A stretch of DNA of 64,000 nt from Sanguibacter hominis ATCC BAA-789 (GCF_012396185.1 NZ_JAAXOW010000004.1:186001-250000), one strand, 5' to 3'; positions 26,573 to 36,672 are shown, counted from the stretch's first letter. Notes: a model not told the origin generated them from the sequence alone. Made by a program: numbers and translations.

Positions 26573-28207
26573 ATGAACTCGTTCGACGCACCCACCCCTC
26601 CTCGCCGCCGGGGAATCTCGGCTGCCTTCGGTGACCGCTCCATCCGCACGAAGCTGCTCGGGCTCGTCGCGGTCACGACCCTCGTGACCTTTCTGCTGGG
26701 CGGGCTCGCGCTGCAGTCTGTGAGCGCCCTGCGCAGCACGATGAACAACCTCGTCCAGGACCAGGCGAGCCTCAACGTCTCGCTCGCAGCCGTCAAGGAC
26801 GGAGTCTGGAACATGCGTAACCGGGCTTCGATGCTTGGCAGCTACATCGGAGGTGACGTCACGGACCAGGTCGCCGCGCTGAACGAGGCGACCACCCAGC
26901 TCGACGGCGCGGTGACCGAGCTGGCCGACGGCTTTCACGCCTCGGCAGGCCGAGACTCGCAGAACCTCACCGACTTCGCGACGTCGCTCGCCGCCTATCG
27001 CGACCTGCTCACGAACGGGATGATCCCTGCCGCGCAGGCAGGCGACAACGCCGCGTACGCCAAGGTCGACGAGGAGATCACCCCCATCGGCGGGACCGTC
27101 GTCGCAACCCTGAGCAGCACGAACGACGAGATCATCGAGCACCTGCAGGGTCTCGCGAACGACGCGGACCAGGCAGCCCAGCGACAGATGCTCGCGATCG
27201 CGGTGGCGATCCTCGTCGGGACCGGCCTCGCCCTGGCCTTCGGCCTCGCGCTCGCCCGGTTCGTGCGCGGCCCGATCAGCAAGGTTCAGCGGTCGCTCGA
27301 GGCGATGGCGGAGGGCGACCTCACTCTCGGTGCTGACGTGGGGACGGCGGACGAGCTCGGGCAGATGGCGAGAGCGCTCGGCCGTGCCCAGACGGCTCTG
27401 CGGGAGACGATCGCGTCCGTCGTCGCGACGTCGGACACGGTCGCGAGCGCAGCCGAGGAGCTGTCGTCGTCGACCTCCCAGATCACCGCGACGTCTGAGG
27501 AGACGTCGGTGCAGGCAGGGAGCGTGGCCTCGGCTGCGGACCAGGTGTCGCAGCGGATCCAGACCGTCGCCGTCGGCGCGGAGCAGATGGGCGCCTCCAT
27601 CCGGGAGATCTCGCAGAGCACGAGCGACGCGGCACGCGTCGCGGGCAAGGCGAGCGATGTCGCTCTCGCGACGAACGACACGGTCTCGAAGCTCGGTGCC
27701 AGCTCCCAGGAGATCGGCAACGTCATCAAGGTCATCACGTCGATCTCCGAGCAGACGAACCTGCTCGCGCTCAACGCGACGATCGAGGCTGCGCGCGCAG
27801 GAGCCGCGGGCAAGGGCTTCGCCGTCGTGGCGTCGGAGGTCAAGGAGCTCGCGCAGGAATCGGCGAAGGCGGCCGACGACATCGCTCGTCGGATCGAGGC
27901 GATCCAGGCGGACGCCACCGGAGCGGTCGGCGCGATCGACGAGATCACCGAGATCATCGGGCGGATCAACGACTTCCAGACGACGATCGCGTCGGCGGTC
28001 GAGGAACAGACCGCGACCACGAGCGAGATGGCGCGCAACGTGAACGAGGCGGCGACCGGCTCGGGCGAGATCGCCGCGAACATCACCGGGGTCGCGTCCG
28101 CCGCGCAGGTCACCTCAGGTGTCGTCGCCCAGGTCGGTGACGCGGTGAACGAGCTCGCGCGCATGGCCGCCGACCTGCGGGCGCAGGCTGCACGCTTCGT
28201 CTACTGA
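26573..28207 (+). CDS. Methyl-accepting chemotaxis protein
   Basis: Transmembrane chemoreceptor of 544 residues. TM1 is at about 28-50, an extracytoplasmic four-helix-type sensor domain spans about 50-200, TM2 is at about 206-226, followed by HAMP ([18 protein letters not shown]) and a long helical signalling domain. The hairpin tip is [19 protein letters not shown], the highly conserved CheA/CheW contact, continuing [14 protein letters not shown]. No che or fla genes lie nearby, so this is an orphan receptor that implies a motility system elsewhere. The ligand is unknown. AGGAG lies about 7 bases before the ATG. Confidence 0.95.
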   Translation: MNSFDAPTPPRRRGISAAFGDRSIRTKLLGLVAVTTLVTFLLGGLALQSVSALRSTMNNLVQDQASLNVSLAAVKDGVWNMRNRASMLGSYIGGDVTDQVAALNEATTQLDGAVTELADGFHASAGRDSQNLTDFATSLAAYRDLLTNGMIPAAQAGDNAAYAKVDEEITPIGGTVVATLSSTNDEIIEHLQGLANDADQAAQRQMLAIAVAILVGTGLALAFGLALARFVRGPISKVQRSLEAMAEGDLTLGADVGTADELGQMARALGRAQTALRETIASVVATSDTVASAAEELSSSTSQITATSEETSVQAGSVASAADQVSQRIQTVAVGAEQMGASIREISQSTSDAARVAGKASDVALATNDTVSKLGASSQEIGNVIKVITSISEQTNLLALNATIEAARAGAAGKGFAVVASEVKELAQESAKAADDIARRIEAIQADATGAVGAIDEITEIIGRINDFQTTIASAVEEQTATTSEMARNVNEAATGSGEIAANITGVASAAQVTSGVVAQVGDAVNELARMAADLRAQAARFVY

Positions 28208-28219
28208 CGGCCGCCACGA

Positions 28220-28264
28220 CAGATCGCCCGGTCGCACGCTCTGCGCGTGCGACCGGGCGATCTG
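28220..28264. terminator. Bidirectional hairpin between convergent genes
   Basis: Perfect 20-bp inverted repeat (arms 28220-28239 and 28245-28264) with a 5-base loop TCTGC, starting CAGATCGCCCG. It lies between the convergent chemoreceptor and ABC permease genes. No U-tract, as usual in this GC range. Its outer arm sequence recurs at 55226. Confidence 0.75.
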
Positions 28265-28282
28265 CGTCTGGCAGCGGGCCGG

Positions 28283-30877
28283 CTACTCGGCGGCGAGGCC
28301 GTCCAGGACCGGCATGCGGGCCGCCCGGATCGACGGCCACACGGCCGCGACGAGCCCGACCAGCGCCGCGAGCACGACCATCCCGCCGAGAGTGCCCCAC
28401 GGGATCACGAGCTGCGTCATGCCCTCGTCCTTGAACACGGCGGGCAGCGCGGTCGCGATGCCCACGCCCACGCCGACGCCGAGGATCGTGCCGAACAGGG
28501 CGGTCAGCACCGACTCGATCGCGACCATCGTCGAGAGCTGGAGCCTACCCAGACCGACGGCCCGCAGCAGCGCCACCTCGCGGGTGCGTTCGATGATCGA
28601 CAGCGCGAGCGTGTTGACGATCCCGAGCACCGCGATGAGGACGCTCAGGCCGAGCAGCGCGTAGATGACCGTGAGCATCATGTTCACCTGGTCGGCGAGC
28701 GCGTTGACCATCTCCTCGGAGTCCATCACCGAGATCACGAAGTACGGCTTGGCGATCTCGACGAGGTCGGCGCGCAGCTGGTCCGTCGTGACGCCGTCGG
28801 CTGCGGTCGCGAACGCGACGGCGATCCCGGAGAGCTCCGGTCGCACGACCTTCTCGTAGACGTCGCGAGGGACGAACATCGCGCCGCCGAACGCCTGCGA
28901 GTCGATGATCGCGCCGATGCGGACCTGCGTGCCGGCCGTGCCGTCGGTGACGCCCTGCTCGGAGCCGAGGGTGACGACGTCGCCGACCTTCCAGCCGTTG
29001 CTCTTCGCGGCCGGCTTGAGCGCGAGGGCCTCACCGCGTCCGTAGGAGGCGAGCTCGCCGTCCTCCACCGTGACGTCGATCGAGCGTTCCCAGAGCGCAG
29101 GCTCCGCGGAGAACACGAACTGCGGGGTGCTGATGCCGGACGCGAACGTCACGCCGTAGTCGGCGACGTCGAGCGCGGCGACCGACGGCGTGGCCGCCAT
29201 GGCGTCGGCGACCTGCTGAGGGAGGTCTCCGCCCTGCGACTGGACGATGAGTTCCGCCTTGAGGTCGGACTCGATGACGGAGCCGATCGACGCGGTCGTG
29301 GACGCCGCGAGGACACCCGAGGCGCTCACGAGGACCATGCCGATCATGAGGGCGCCAGCGGTCGACGCGGTGCGGCGGGGGTTCCGCACGACGTTGCCGC
29401 GTGCGAGCCCGCCGAGCGGCTTGCCCAGCGCGGCGAACGGCGCAGCGAGCACCGGGACGATCCAGCGGGCGAGGATGGGAGCGAGGACCAGCATGCCCAC
29501 GACGAGCGTGACCGCACCGATCCCGAGCATCGTCGGGGCGCCCTCGACCACGAGGCCGTCGGCGGTCTTGGCGAGCGACGCGTACGCGACGCCGCCGATG
29601 CCCGCGAGCGTGAGCACCGCACCGATCGCGGTGCGCACGCGCAGCCCCTTCTCGGAGGGCGCCTCCGCGCGCATCGCCTCGACGGGCGCGGTCAGGGCCG
29701 CCCGCCGGGCGGGGATCGCGGCCGCGACGAGCGAGACGACGGTGCCGACGACGAGCGAGATCACGACCGTGTCGGCGGTCAGCTCGACCGCACCTCCCAT
29801 CTCCATGCCCATGTTGGACAGGAGCGCAGACAGACCTGCGGCGATGCCGATGCCGAGCCCGATGCCGACCGCGGAGCCGAGCACGCCGATGACGAGCGCC
29901 TGGCCGAGGATCGACGCGAACACCTGTGACGGGCTCGCACCGATCGCCCGCAGGAGCGCGAACTCCCGCATGCGTTCGCGCACGCTCATCGAGAACGTGT
30001 TGGCGATGAGGAACCCGCCGACGAAGAGCGAGACCCCGGCGAACACGAGGAGGAACACCTGGATGAAGCCGAGCATCTCGCCGATGGCGTCGCTCTGCTC
30101 CTCGCGCATCGTGTCGCCCGTGACGACCTCGGCGGTGGCCGCGCCGTCGACGGAGGTGCTCGCGGCGAGCTTCTGTGCGACGGCGTCGCGGAGCTGGGTC
30201 TCGCTCACCCCGGGCTTGCCGAACACGGAGATGGTGGGGACGGTGCCCTCGGGGGCGTAGGCGGCGGCGGCGACCTCGGGGTCGAGGCCGATGAGCAGCG
30301 CGCCGGCCATCGTCGCGTCGAAGTGCGCGAGACCGGAGACGGTCACGTCGAGGATGTCGCCCGCGAGGATGATCTTGGTGCGGTCGCCGGTCGTGAGGCC
30401 GGCTCGCTCGGCGGTCGACTCCTCGAGGACGATCTGCTCGGGCCCGACGGCGTAGTCGCCGTCGGTCACCCGCACGACCGTGTCGTCGCGGGCGAGCGCG
30501 ACGCCGAGCGTCGGTGCGCCGGACGTCGTCACCGCGGTGCCGTCCTTGCCGACGAGGACGAGCGTGCCGCTGTAGTCGGCGTAGGCGCGGTCGACGCCGT
30601 CGGCCTCACGGACCGTGTCGACGAGGCTGGCGGGGACGGGGGCGTGGACGCTCCCGGCGGAGCCGGTCGTGGAGTCCATGCCGACGACCATGTCTGCGCC
30701 GCGGACGTAGGTCTGGGCGGAGTAGGAGGAGTCGACGATCGCGTCGAAGGTGCTCGCCAGGACGGCGCGCAGGGAGTAGGTGCCGGCGACGAAGGCGACG
30801 CCGAGGGCGACGGCGAGGACCGCCATCCCGAAGCGGACGAAGTGGGCGCGGATGCCGCGCAGCGCGACGCGGATCAT
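28283..30877 (-). CDS. FtsX/MacB-like ABC transporter permease
   Basis: 864-residue membrane protein with two FtsX-like permease units. TM1 sits near the N-terminus (GMAVLAVALGVAFVAGTYSL), followed by a large extracytoplasmic MacB periplasmic core, three TMs (from VFLLVFAGVSLFVGGFLIAN), two central TMs, a second extracytoplasmic domain and a terminal three-TM bundle (MMLTVIYALLGLSVLIAVLGI to the C-terminus). RAIGASPSQVF and RAVGLGRLQLS are the coupling motifs after each bundle's first TM. The ATG at 30877 overlaps the ATPase stop (ATGA); the open frame continues much further upstream but that part is antisense to other genes. Probably exports a peptide, lipid or antimicrobial; substrate unknown. 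Confidence 0.9.
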   Translation of the reverse strand: MIRVALRGIRAHFVRFGMAVLAVALGVAFVAGTYSLRAVLASTFDAIVDSSYSAQTYVRGADMVVGMDSTTGSAGSVHAPVPASLVDTVREADGVDRAYADYSGTLVLVGKDGTAVTTSGAPTLGVALARDDTVVRVTDGDYAVGPEQIVLEESTAERAGLTTGDRTKIILAGDILDVTVSGLAHFDATMAGALLIGLDPEVAAAAYAPEGTVPTISVFGKPGVSETQLRDAVAQKLAASTSVDGAATAEVVTGDTMREEQSDAIGEMLGFIQVFLLVFAGVSLFVGGFLIANTFSMSVRERMREFALLRAIGASPSQVFASILGQALVIGVLGSAVGIGLGIGIAAGLSALLSNMGMEMGGAVELTADTVVISLVVGTVVSLVAAAIPARRAALTAPVEAMRAEAPSEKGLRVRTAIGAVLTLAGIGGVAYASLAKTADGLVVEGAPTMLGIGAVTLVVGMLVLAPILARWIVPVLAAPFAALGKPLGGLARGNVVRNPRRTASTAGALMIGMVLVSASGVLAASTTASIGSVIESDLKAELIVQSQGGDLPQQVADAMAATPSVAALDVADYGVTFASGISTPQFVFSAEPALWERSIDVTVEDGELASYGRGEALALKPAAKSNGWKVGDVVTLGSEQGVTDGTAGTQVRIGAIIDSQAFGGAMFVPRDVYEKVVRPELSGIAVAFATAADGVTTDQLRADLVEIAKPYFVISVMDSEEMVNALADQVNMMLTVIYALLGLSVLIAVLGIVNTLALSIIERTREVALLRAVGLGRLQLSTMVAIESVLTALFGTILGVGVGVGIATALPAVFKDEGMTQLVIPWGTLGGMVVLAALVGLVAAVWPSIRAARMPVLDGLAAE

Positions 30878-31761
30878 CGGGCCGGCACCTCGGCTGCTGC
30901 GTCGAGCGCGCTGCGCGCACCTTCGCTGCGGGCGGGGGTGAGCTCGGCGAGCTGGGCGAGGATCGCGTCGTGGGTGGGCTCGCGCAGGTCGGCTGCGAGT
31001 CGGCCGTCGGCGAGGAACAGGACGCGGTGCGCGTACGACGCCGCACGCGGGTCGTGCGTGACCATGACGACGGTCTGCCCGAGCTGCTCGACGGAGCGGC
31101 GCAGGAACGACAGGACCTCGGTCGCGGAGTGGGAGTCGAGGTTGCCGGTCGGCTCGTCGGCGAAGATCACGGCGGGCTTGGACACGAGGGCGCGGGCGCA
31201 CGCGACGCGCTGCTGCTGGCCGCCCGAGAGCTCGTCGGGGCGGTGGCGCAGGCGGTCGCGCAGGCCGACGGTCTCGATGACCTCGTCGAACCAGGCGCGG
31301 TCGACGGGTCGCCGGGCGATGTCGAGGGGGAGGGTGATGTTCTCCTCGGCGGTGAGCGTGGGGATGAGGTTGAACGACTGGAAGATGAAGCCGAGGTGGG
31401 TGCGGCGGAGCTTGGTGAGGTTGCGCTGGTTCATGCGGCCGATCTCGTGGCCGTCGACGACGGCGCGGCCCGACGTGACGCGGTCGAGGCCTGCCATGCA
31501 GTGCATGAGCGTGGACTTGCCGGAGCCGGAGGGACCCATGATCGCGGTGAAGCGGCCGGACGCGAAGTCGACGTCGATCCCGTCGAGAGCGGTCACGGCG
31601 GTCTCTCCCGAGCCGTAGACCTTGGTCAGGCCGCGGGCCCACGCCTGCGGGGCGGTCCCGTCGGTGAGGACACCGAGTGTCGCGGTCGAGCTGTCGGGGG
31701 TGGCGGTCATCATCGTTCCGTTCGTGTCGTGAAGAAGCGTGGGTGTGGTCTGTGTCTCCAT
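30874..31761 (-). CDS. ABC transporter ATPase (MacB/LolD type)
   Basis: 295-residue ATPase partner of the FtsX-like permease. Walker A GPSGSGKST, Q-loop FIFQSFNLIPTLTAEEN, signature LSGGQQQRVACARAL, Walker B VIFADEPTGNLD and H-loop VTHDPRAASYAHRV are intact and characteristic of the LolD/MacB group. About 45 extra N-terminal residues precede the core; the internal ATGs near residue 17 are alternative starts. Its 5' region contains three CCCTGA repeats (31814, 31827, 31838). Confidence 0.92.
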   Translation of the reverse strand: METQTTPTLLHDTNGTMMTATPDSSTATLGVLTDGTAPQAWARGLTKVYGSGETAVTALDGIDVDFASGRFTAIMGPSGSGKSTLMHCMAGLDRVTSGRAVVDGHEIGRMNQRNLTKLRRTHLGFIFQSFNLIPTLTAEENITLPLDIARRPVDRAWFDEVIETVGLRDRLRHRPDELSGGQQQRVACARALVSKPAVIFADEPTGNLDSHSATEVLSFLRRSVEQLGQTVVMVTHDPRAASYAHRVLFLADGRLAADLREPTHDAILAQLAELTPARSEGARSALDAAAEVPAR

Positions 31762-31873
31762 GAGCCTCCCGCGCCGGGCTCTCGGGCGTCATCGGGATTT
31801 CCCCCCAGTGCACCCCTGATTCCCCACCCTGAGAGCTCCCTGAACGGGGCACGCGGGCGGGGGTGGTGCGCGC

Positions 31874-31879
31874 TAGCGT
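31874..31879 (+). promoter_or_regulatory. -10 hexamer TAGCGT, leaderless start of oxidoreductase
   Basis: TAGCGT-N6-ATG(31886), leaderless layout; no Shine-Dalgarno is seen. Confidence 0.55.
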
Positions 31880-31885
31880 TGCCTC

Positions 31886-32926
31886 ATGAGCAACGACGCC
31901 TCCCTGATCCAGTCCATGCCCTCCGCGACCGTCCCTGACCCGGCGACGGCGCCGTCGATCCGCTGGGGCATCCTCGGTGCCGGCAACATCGCGGGCTCGT
32001 TCGCCGCAGCGGTGACGGCTCACACTCGTGCGCAGCTCGTGGCGGTCGGGTCGCGCGACCGTGTGCGCGGGGAGCGGTTCGCCTCGGCGCACGGCATCCC
32101 GACGACGCACATCGGCTACGAGGAGCTCGTCGCGGACGACCACGTGGACGCCGTGTACATCGCGACGCCGCACTCGGAGCACAAGGACCAGGCGCTCCTC
32201 GCGATCTCGGCGGGCAAGCACCTCCTCGTGGAGAAGTCCTTCACGCGCAACGCGGCGGAGGCTCGTGAGGTGTTCGACGCTGCTCGCACGGCGGGCACGT
32301 TCGTCATGGAGGCGATGTGGACGCGCTTCCTGCCGCACGTCGCCGCTCTGCGCGCTGTCGTGGGGTCCGGGCTGATCGGCGAGGTCGTCAACGTGTCGGC
32401 GGACCACGGGCAGAAGTTCGTGCACGACCCCTCGTCGCGGCTGTTCGACCCGGCGCTCGCGGGCGGCGCGCTGCTCGACCTGGGCGTGTACCCGGTGTCG
32501 TTCGCGCACGACCTGCTCGGGGCGCCTGCGTCGGTGACGGCGGTCGGTGCGCTGACGGACACGGGCGTGGACGGTCAGATCTCGATGGCGCTGACGTACG
32601 GCGAGCGTGCGCACGCGACGCTGTCGACGACGTTGTGGGCGCGGACGCCCACGGTCGCGCTGGTCTCGGGCACGGACGGGTACATCGAGGTCGCGGGGAG
32701 CTTCTACTCGCCGACGTCGTTCACGGTGACGCTGAACGACGGTTCGCGCTGGACGTACGACCGTCCTGCGGTGAAGGGGCTGCAGTACGAGGCGGCGGAG
32801 GTCGCGCGCTGCGTCGCCGAGGGGCGCACGGAGTCGGAGCGCATGACGTGGCAGGGGACGATCGACGTCCTGGAGACGATGGACGAGGTCCGTCGTCAGA
32901 TCGGCGTGGCCTACCCGGGCGAGTGA
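31886..32926 (+). CDS. Gfo/Idh/MocA family NAD(P)-dependent oxidoreductase
   Basis: 346-residue dehydrogenase with an N-terminal Rossmann fold (IRWGILGAGNIAGSFAAAV, dinucleotide loop) and the family motif EKSFTRNAAEA, the local version of the catalytic EKP loop (here EKS). The C-terminal alpha/beta domain has GGALLDLGVYPVSFA. Likely acts on a sugar, inositol or diol; trans-dihydrodiol dehydrogenase-like proteins are close in pattern. It is a single gene between the ABC exporter and tmk, with no sugar operon around it to name the substrate. Confidence 0.85.
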   Translation: MSNDASLIQSMPSATVPDPATAPSIRWGILGAGNIAGSFAAAVTAHTRAQLVAVGSRDRVRGERFASAHGIPTTHIGYEELVADDHVDAVYIATPHSEHKDQALLAISAGKHLLVEKSFTRNAAEAREVFDAARTAGTFVMEAMWTRFLPHVAALRAVVGSGLIGEVVNVSADHGQKFVHDPSSRLFDPALAGGALLDLGVYPVSFAHDLLGAPASVTAVGALTDTGVDGQISMALTYGERAHATLSTTLWARTPTVALVSGTDGYIEVAGSFYSPTSFTVTLNDGSRWTYDRPAVKGLQYEAAEVARCVAEGRTESERMTWQGTIDVLETMDEVRRQIGVAYPGE

Positions 32927-32984
32927 CGTGGCGGCCGGGCCCTGCGGGGCCCGGCTCGCGGTCCGCTGCGTCGGAGGGGGTCGG

Positions 32985-32990
32985 TAGGCT
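32985..32990 (+). promoter_or_regulatory. -10 hexamer TAGGCT, leaderless start of tmk
   Basis: TAGGCT-N6-GTG(32997); fixes the tmk start and suggests leaderless translation of the tmk-holB message. Confidence 0.55.
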
Positions 32991-32996
32991 GGCGCC

Positions 32997-33701
32997 GTGA
33001 CTGTCTCCTCCCTCGGATCGCCTTCGGCGTCGGGTGTCTTCGTGTCCTTCGAGGGCGGCGACGGCTCCGGCAAGACGACCCAGATCTCCTTGCTCGCCGA
33101 CTGGTTCTCGCGGATCGGCTACGAGGTCGTCACGACGCGTGAGCCGGGCGGCACGGCGATGGGCCTCGACCTGAGGCGCCTCGTGCTGCACGGCGAGGAC
33201 ATGGACCCGCGCACCGAGGCTCTGCTGTACGCCGCGGACCGGGCGCACCACGTCGACACGGTCGTGCGGCCTGCGCTCGAGCGTGGCGGCGTCGTCATCA
33301 CGGACCGCTACCTCGACTCGTCCGTCGCCTACCAGGCTGGCGGCCGCGAGCTGAGCGCCGCCGAGATCGAGAACCTCTCGCTGTGGGCGACGCACGGTCT
33401 GCTGCCGCACGTGACGATCCTGCTCGACGTCGACCCGGCGATCGGGGTCGCCCGCGTCCCGGGTGGGCTCGACCGGCTCGAGCGCGCCGGCGCCGAGTTC
33501 CACGTCCGCACGCGCGAGGCGTACCTCGCGCGCGCCGCCGCTCACCCCGGTCGGATCGTCGTCGTCGACGCGGCACGGTCGATCGAGGAGGTGCACGCGC
33601 ACGTCGTCGAGCTCGTCGCGCGCCGCCTCGGCATCGACGTCGACTCGTCGCTCGCGGTCGTCGAGGACTCCCCGCGCGACCCGGCAGTGGGGGACGCGTG
33701 A
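32997..33701 (+). CDS. tmk: Thymidylate kinase
   Basis: Phosphorylates dTMP to dTDP. 234 residues, with the P-loop [11 protein letters not shown], the DR(Y/H) motif in [21 protein letters not shown] with substrate-binding residues, and a LID region after LDRLERAG. The DNA-synthesis link with the overlapping holB gene (GTGA) is a classic bacterial pairing. A short acidic C-terminal extension ([14 protein letters not shown]) is additional to the core. Confidence 0.95.
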   Translation: MTVSSLGSPSASGVFVSFEGGDGSGKTTQISLLADWFSRIGYEVVTTREPGGTAMGLDLRRLVLHGEDMDPRTEALLYAADRAHHVDTVVRPALERGGVVITDRYLDSSVAYQAGGRELSAAEIENLSLWATHGLLPHVTILLDVDPAIGVARVPGGLDRLERAGAEFHVRTREAYLARAAAHPGRIVVVDAARSIEEVHAHVVELVARRLGIDVDSSLAVVEDSPRDPAVGDA

Positions 33702-34837
33702 CGGACGTCTGGGCGGACGTCGTCGGGCAGGAGGACGCGATCGCGCCGCTGCGCGCGGCAGCAGCCGACGACGCGGCGATGACGCACGCGTGGCTCGTCA
33801 CGGGCCCGCCCGGCTCGGGCCGTTCGAACGCCGCGCGCGCGTTCGCGGCCGCGCTGCAGTGCACGGGCGACCCGGCCGTGGACGAGCGCGAGATCGCCGC
33901 GGTCATGCGAGGCGCGCACCCTGACGTGACGGTCGTCGCGACCGACAAGGTCACCATCTCGATCGACGAGGTGCGCGGGCTCATCGGCCTCGCGCAGCGC
34001 AGCCCTGCGCACGGCCGCTGGCGCGTGATCATCGTCGAGGACGCCGACCGCATGCTCGAACGCACCTCCAACGTCCTCCTGAAGGCGATCGAGGAGCCGC
34101 CCTCCCGCACCGTGTGGGTGCTGTGCGCGCCGAGCCCGCAGGACGTCGTCGTGACGATCCGCTCGCGCTGCCGCAAGATCGCCTTGCGTGTGCCGCCCGT
34201 CGAGGCGGTCGCGGACCTTCTGGTGCGGCGCGACGGCGCCGAGCCGTCGGTCGCGCTCGAGGCCGCGCGCGCGGCGCAGTCACACATCGGCCTCGCACGG
34301 CGTCTCGCCCGTGACCCCTCGGCGCGCGAGCGCCGGGACGCCGTCCTGTCGGTCGCGCGGCGCATCCGCGGCGTCGGGGACGCCGTGCTCGCGGCCGGCG
34401 AGCTCGTCGACGTCGCGCAGGCGGAGTCTGCCGCGCACTCCGAGGAGCGCAACGCGGCCGAGAAGGCCGACCTGCTGCGCACGCTCGGCGTCGAGCCGGG
34501 GCAGACCGTCCCGCCGAACCTGCGCGCGCAGGTCAAGCAGCTCGAGGACGACCAGAAGCGCCGCGCGACGCGCGCGCAGCGCGACACGCTCGACCGGGCG
34601 ATGGTCGACCTGCTGTCGCTGTACCGGGACGTGCTCGTCATCCAGCTCGGCTCCGACGTCGAGCTCGTCAACACCGCGCACGCCGAGACCGTGCGTGCGC
34701 TCGCCGAGGAGTCGACCCCGGAGCAGACGCTGCGTCGCATGGACGCGATCGGCGCGGCGCGCACGCGCCTGACCGGCAACGTCGCTCCGCTGCTCGCGGT
34801 CGAGGCGATGATGATCGCCCTGCGCCCCCAGGGCTGA
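33698..34837 (+). CDS. holB: DNA polymerase III delta-prime subunit
   Basis: Clamp-loader subunit of 379 residues. The AAA+ core has the modified P-loop [25 protein letters not shown] (Walker B region), LLKAIEEPP and SRC with the arginine finger in IRSRCRK. The zinc module usually found after the P-loop (four Cys) is missing: only the Cys of LQC remains and the following stretch reads [19 protein letters not shown]. Reading the other frames there gives no Cys cluster, so this is loss rather than a frameshift. A C-terminal helical region follows. Co-transcribed with tmk. Confidence 0.9.
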   Translation: MTDVWADVVGQEDAIAPLRAAAADDAAMTHAWLVTGPPGSGRSNAARAFAAALQCTGDPAVDEREIAAVMRGAHPDVTVVATDKVTISIDEVRGLIGLAQRSPAHGRWRVIIVEDADRMLERTSNVLLKAIEEPPSRTVWVLCAPSPQDVVVTIRSRCRKIALRVPPVEAVADLLVRRDGAEPSVALEAARAAQSHIGLARRLARDPSARERRDAVLSVARRIRGVGDAVLAAGELVDVAQAESAAHSEERNAAEKADLLRTLGVEPGQTVPPNLRAQVKQLEDDQKRRATRAQRDTLDRAMVDLLSLYRDVLVIQLGSDVELVNTAHAETVRALAEESTPEQTLRRMDAIGAARTRLTGNVAPLLAVEAMMIALRPQG

Positions 34838-34890
34838 GCAACGTCTCGCACGTCCGACACGCAGCGGCGCGAGCCGTTACGGTGGAGCAC

Positions 34891-36504
34891 GTGCTGAAGA
34901 CCACCGCCGCCCGCCTGTCCGTCTCGTCCGCCCTGCACGGCGGGAACCGCGGGACCAGGCGTGCCGCCCGGTGGTCCGCAGGCTCCCTCGTGCTCGTGCT
35001 GGCCCTCGCCGGGTGCACGGCGGGCAAGGAAGCGATCGACGTCGACCCGAGCGCCACGAGCACCGGGCAGCCCGGTGCCGGTGCCGGGCTCGCCCCGAAG
35101 GATCTCGACCCGTCGATGCTGCCGTTCTACGAGCAGTCCGTCGCGTGGGAGGAGTGCAACGACGACCACCTGTGCGCGACGATCGACATCCCCGTCGACT
35201 GGGCGGACGCGTCCGCGGGCAAGGCGAGCCTCGCGGTCGAGCGGACCCAGGCGTCCGGGACGAAGCAGGGCTCGCTCCTGATCAACCCGGGCGGTCCGGG
35301 CGCGTCCGGCATCGACTTCCTCGACGCAGCGGTCTCGGTCATCAGCCCGGAGGTCCAGGAGGCGTACGACGTCGTCGGTTTCGATCCGCGCGGCGTCGGG
35401 AGGTCGAGCCCTGTGACGTGCCTCGACGACGCGGGCAAGGACAAGCTGCTCTCCAGCGACTTCGACATGTCGACAGACGCGGGTCGAGCGGGCTTCCAGG
35501 CGGCGTGGACCGCCTTCGGCGCTGCGTGCCAGTCGAACACCGGCGCGATGCTCGAGCACGTCGACACCGGCAGCGCGGCCCGCGACATGGACCTGCTGCG
35601 GGCGCTCCTCGGTGACGAGAAGCTCACGTATCTCGGCTACTCCTACGGGACGCAGCTCGGCGGGACGTACGCCGCGCTGTTCCCGGAGCGCGTGGGGCGT
35701 CTCGTCCTCGACGGCGCGGTCGACTACACGCTCGAGGCAGACGAGCTCAGCGCCGGCCAGGCCGAGGGCTTCGAGCGTGCCCTGCGCGCGTACGTGACCG
35801 ACTGCATGGCGGGCGCACGCTGCCCGCTGACGGGCTCTGTCGACGACGGCCTCAAGCAGATCCGCGACCTGACCGAGCGCGCGTTCACGGACCCGCTGCC
35901 GACGCAGGACGCAGGCCGCGTCCTGACCCGCACCCTCGCGTTCTACGGGATCGCGATCACTCTCTACGCCGACGAGTCCTGGCCCGTGCTGACGCAGGCG
36001 CTCACGATGGCGCTCCAGCGCAACGACGGCTCCGGCCTGCTGTCGCTCGCTGACGCCTACAACTCCCGGGACCTCGACGGCGGGTTCCAGGACAACTCGA
36101 CCGAGGCGTTCACGGCGATCGGCTGCGCCGACGGCCGCGCCCCCGCCGACCTCGCGCACATGCAGGCCGAGCGGGACAAGATCCTCGCCGTCGCGCCGAC
36201 CCTCGGCGAGTCGTTCGCGTGGAACGCTCTCGTGTGCGCCGGCTGGCCCACGCCGGCAAAGCCCTTCACGGCCGACCCGTCGGCGCCGGGCGCCGCCCCG
36301 ATCGTCGTGATCGGCACGACGAACGACCCGGCGACGCCCTACGAGTGGTCGCAGTCGCTCGCGAAGACGCTCGAGTCCGGTGTGCTGCTCTCCTGGGAGG
36401 GCGAGGGGCACACCGCGTACGGCCGCTCGAACGACTGCATCGCGGGCGCCGTCGACGCGTACCTCCTCGACGGCACCGTCCCCGAGGACGGCCTCGTCTG
36501 CTGA
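34891..36504 (+). CDS. Secreted alpha/beta hydrolase, tripeptidyl aminopeptidase-like lipoprotein
   Basis: 537 residues from GTG 34891, chosen because TACGGT (34878-34883) lies seven bases before it; a GTG at 34882 overlaps that hexamer. A basic N-terminus and a hydrophobic run ending LALAGC give a lipoprotein signal. The hydrolase fold has the oxyanion region INPGGPGASG, GFDPRGVGRS, the nucleophile elbow GYSYGTQLGG, and C-terminal Asp (TTNDPATPYEWS) and His (GEGHTAYGRS), which is the SlpD/SlpE/TAP pattern with a TAP-like C-terminal domain. It probably trims peptides outside the cell. Confidence 0.88.
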   Translation: MLKTTAARLSVSSALHGGNRGTRRAARWSAGSLVLVLALAGCTAGKEAIDVDPSATSTGQPGAGAGLAPKDLDPSMLPFYEQSVAWEECNDDHLCATIDIPVDWADASAGKASLAVERTQASGTKQGSLLINPGGPGASGIDFLDAAVSVISPEVQEAYDVVGFDPRGVGRSSPVTCLDDAGKDKLLSSDFDMSTDAGRAGFQAAWTAFGAACQSNTGAMLEHVDTGSAARDMDLLRALLGDEKLTYLGYSYGTQLGGTYAALFPERVGRLVLDGAVDYTLEADELSAGQAEGFERALRAYVTDCMAGARCPLTGSVDDGLKQIRDLTERAFTDPLPTQDAGRVLTRTLAFYGIAITLYADESWPVLTQALTMALQRNDGSGLLSLADAYNSRDLDGGFQDNSTEAFTAIGCADGRAPADLAHMQAERDKILAVAPTLGESFAWNALVCAGWPTPAKPFTADPSAPGAAPIVVIGTTNDPATPYEWSQSLAKTLESGVLLSWEGEGHTAYGRSNDCIAGAVDAYLLDGTVPEDGLVC

Positions 36505-36595
36505 TGTCGGGGCGCCTCGCGCCGACCGAGTTGGACCGCTCCCGTTGACGTGGTTATAGTTGTCGCGGCTCGACGGGTCCGCCCGTTGATGACCA

Positions 36596-36671
36596 GCCGC
36601 CTTAGCTCAGTCGGCAGAGCGTTTCACTCGTAATGAAAAGGTCAAGAGTTCGATTCTCTTAGGCGGCTCCA
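36596..36671 (+). tRNA. tRNA-Thr(CGT)
   Basis: 76-base cloverleaf. Acceptor stem GCCGCCT/AGGCGGC, D arm with AGCTCAGTCGGCAGAGC, anticodon stem TTTCA/TGAAA around the loop CTCGTAA (anticodon CGT, reads ACG), T arm AAGAG/CTCTT with TTCGATT, discriminator T and encoded CCA. It stands alone, with a promoter-like TTATAGT at about 36554-36560. Confidence 0.96.
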
Positions 36672-36672
36672 C

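Noticed and set aside
28283-33073. A single 1596-residue minus-strand protein
   Set aside because: Only the last 864 residues match FtsX-like permeases; the upstream part is Arg-rich and antisense to the ATPase frame, the oxidoreductase and tmk. The true start is the ATG at 30877 overlapping the ATPase stop.
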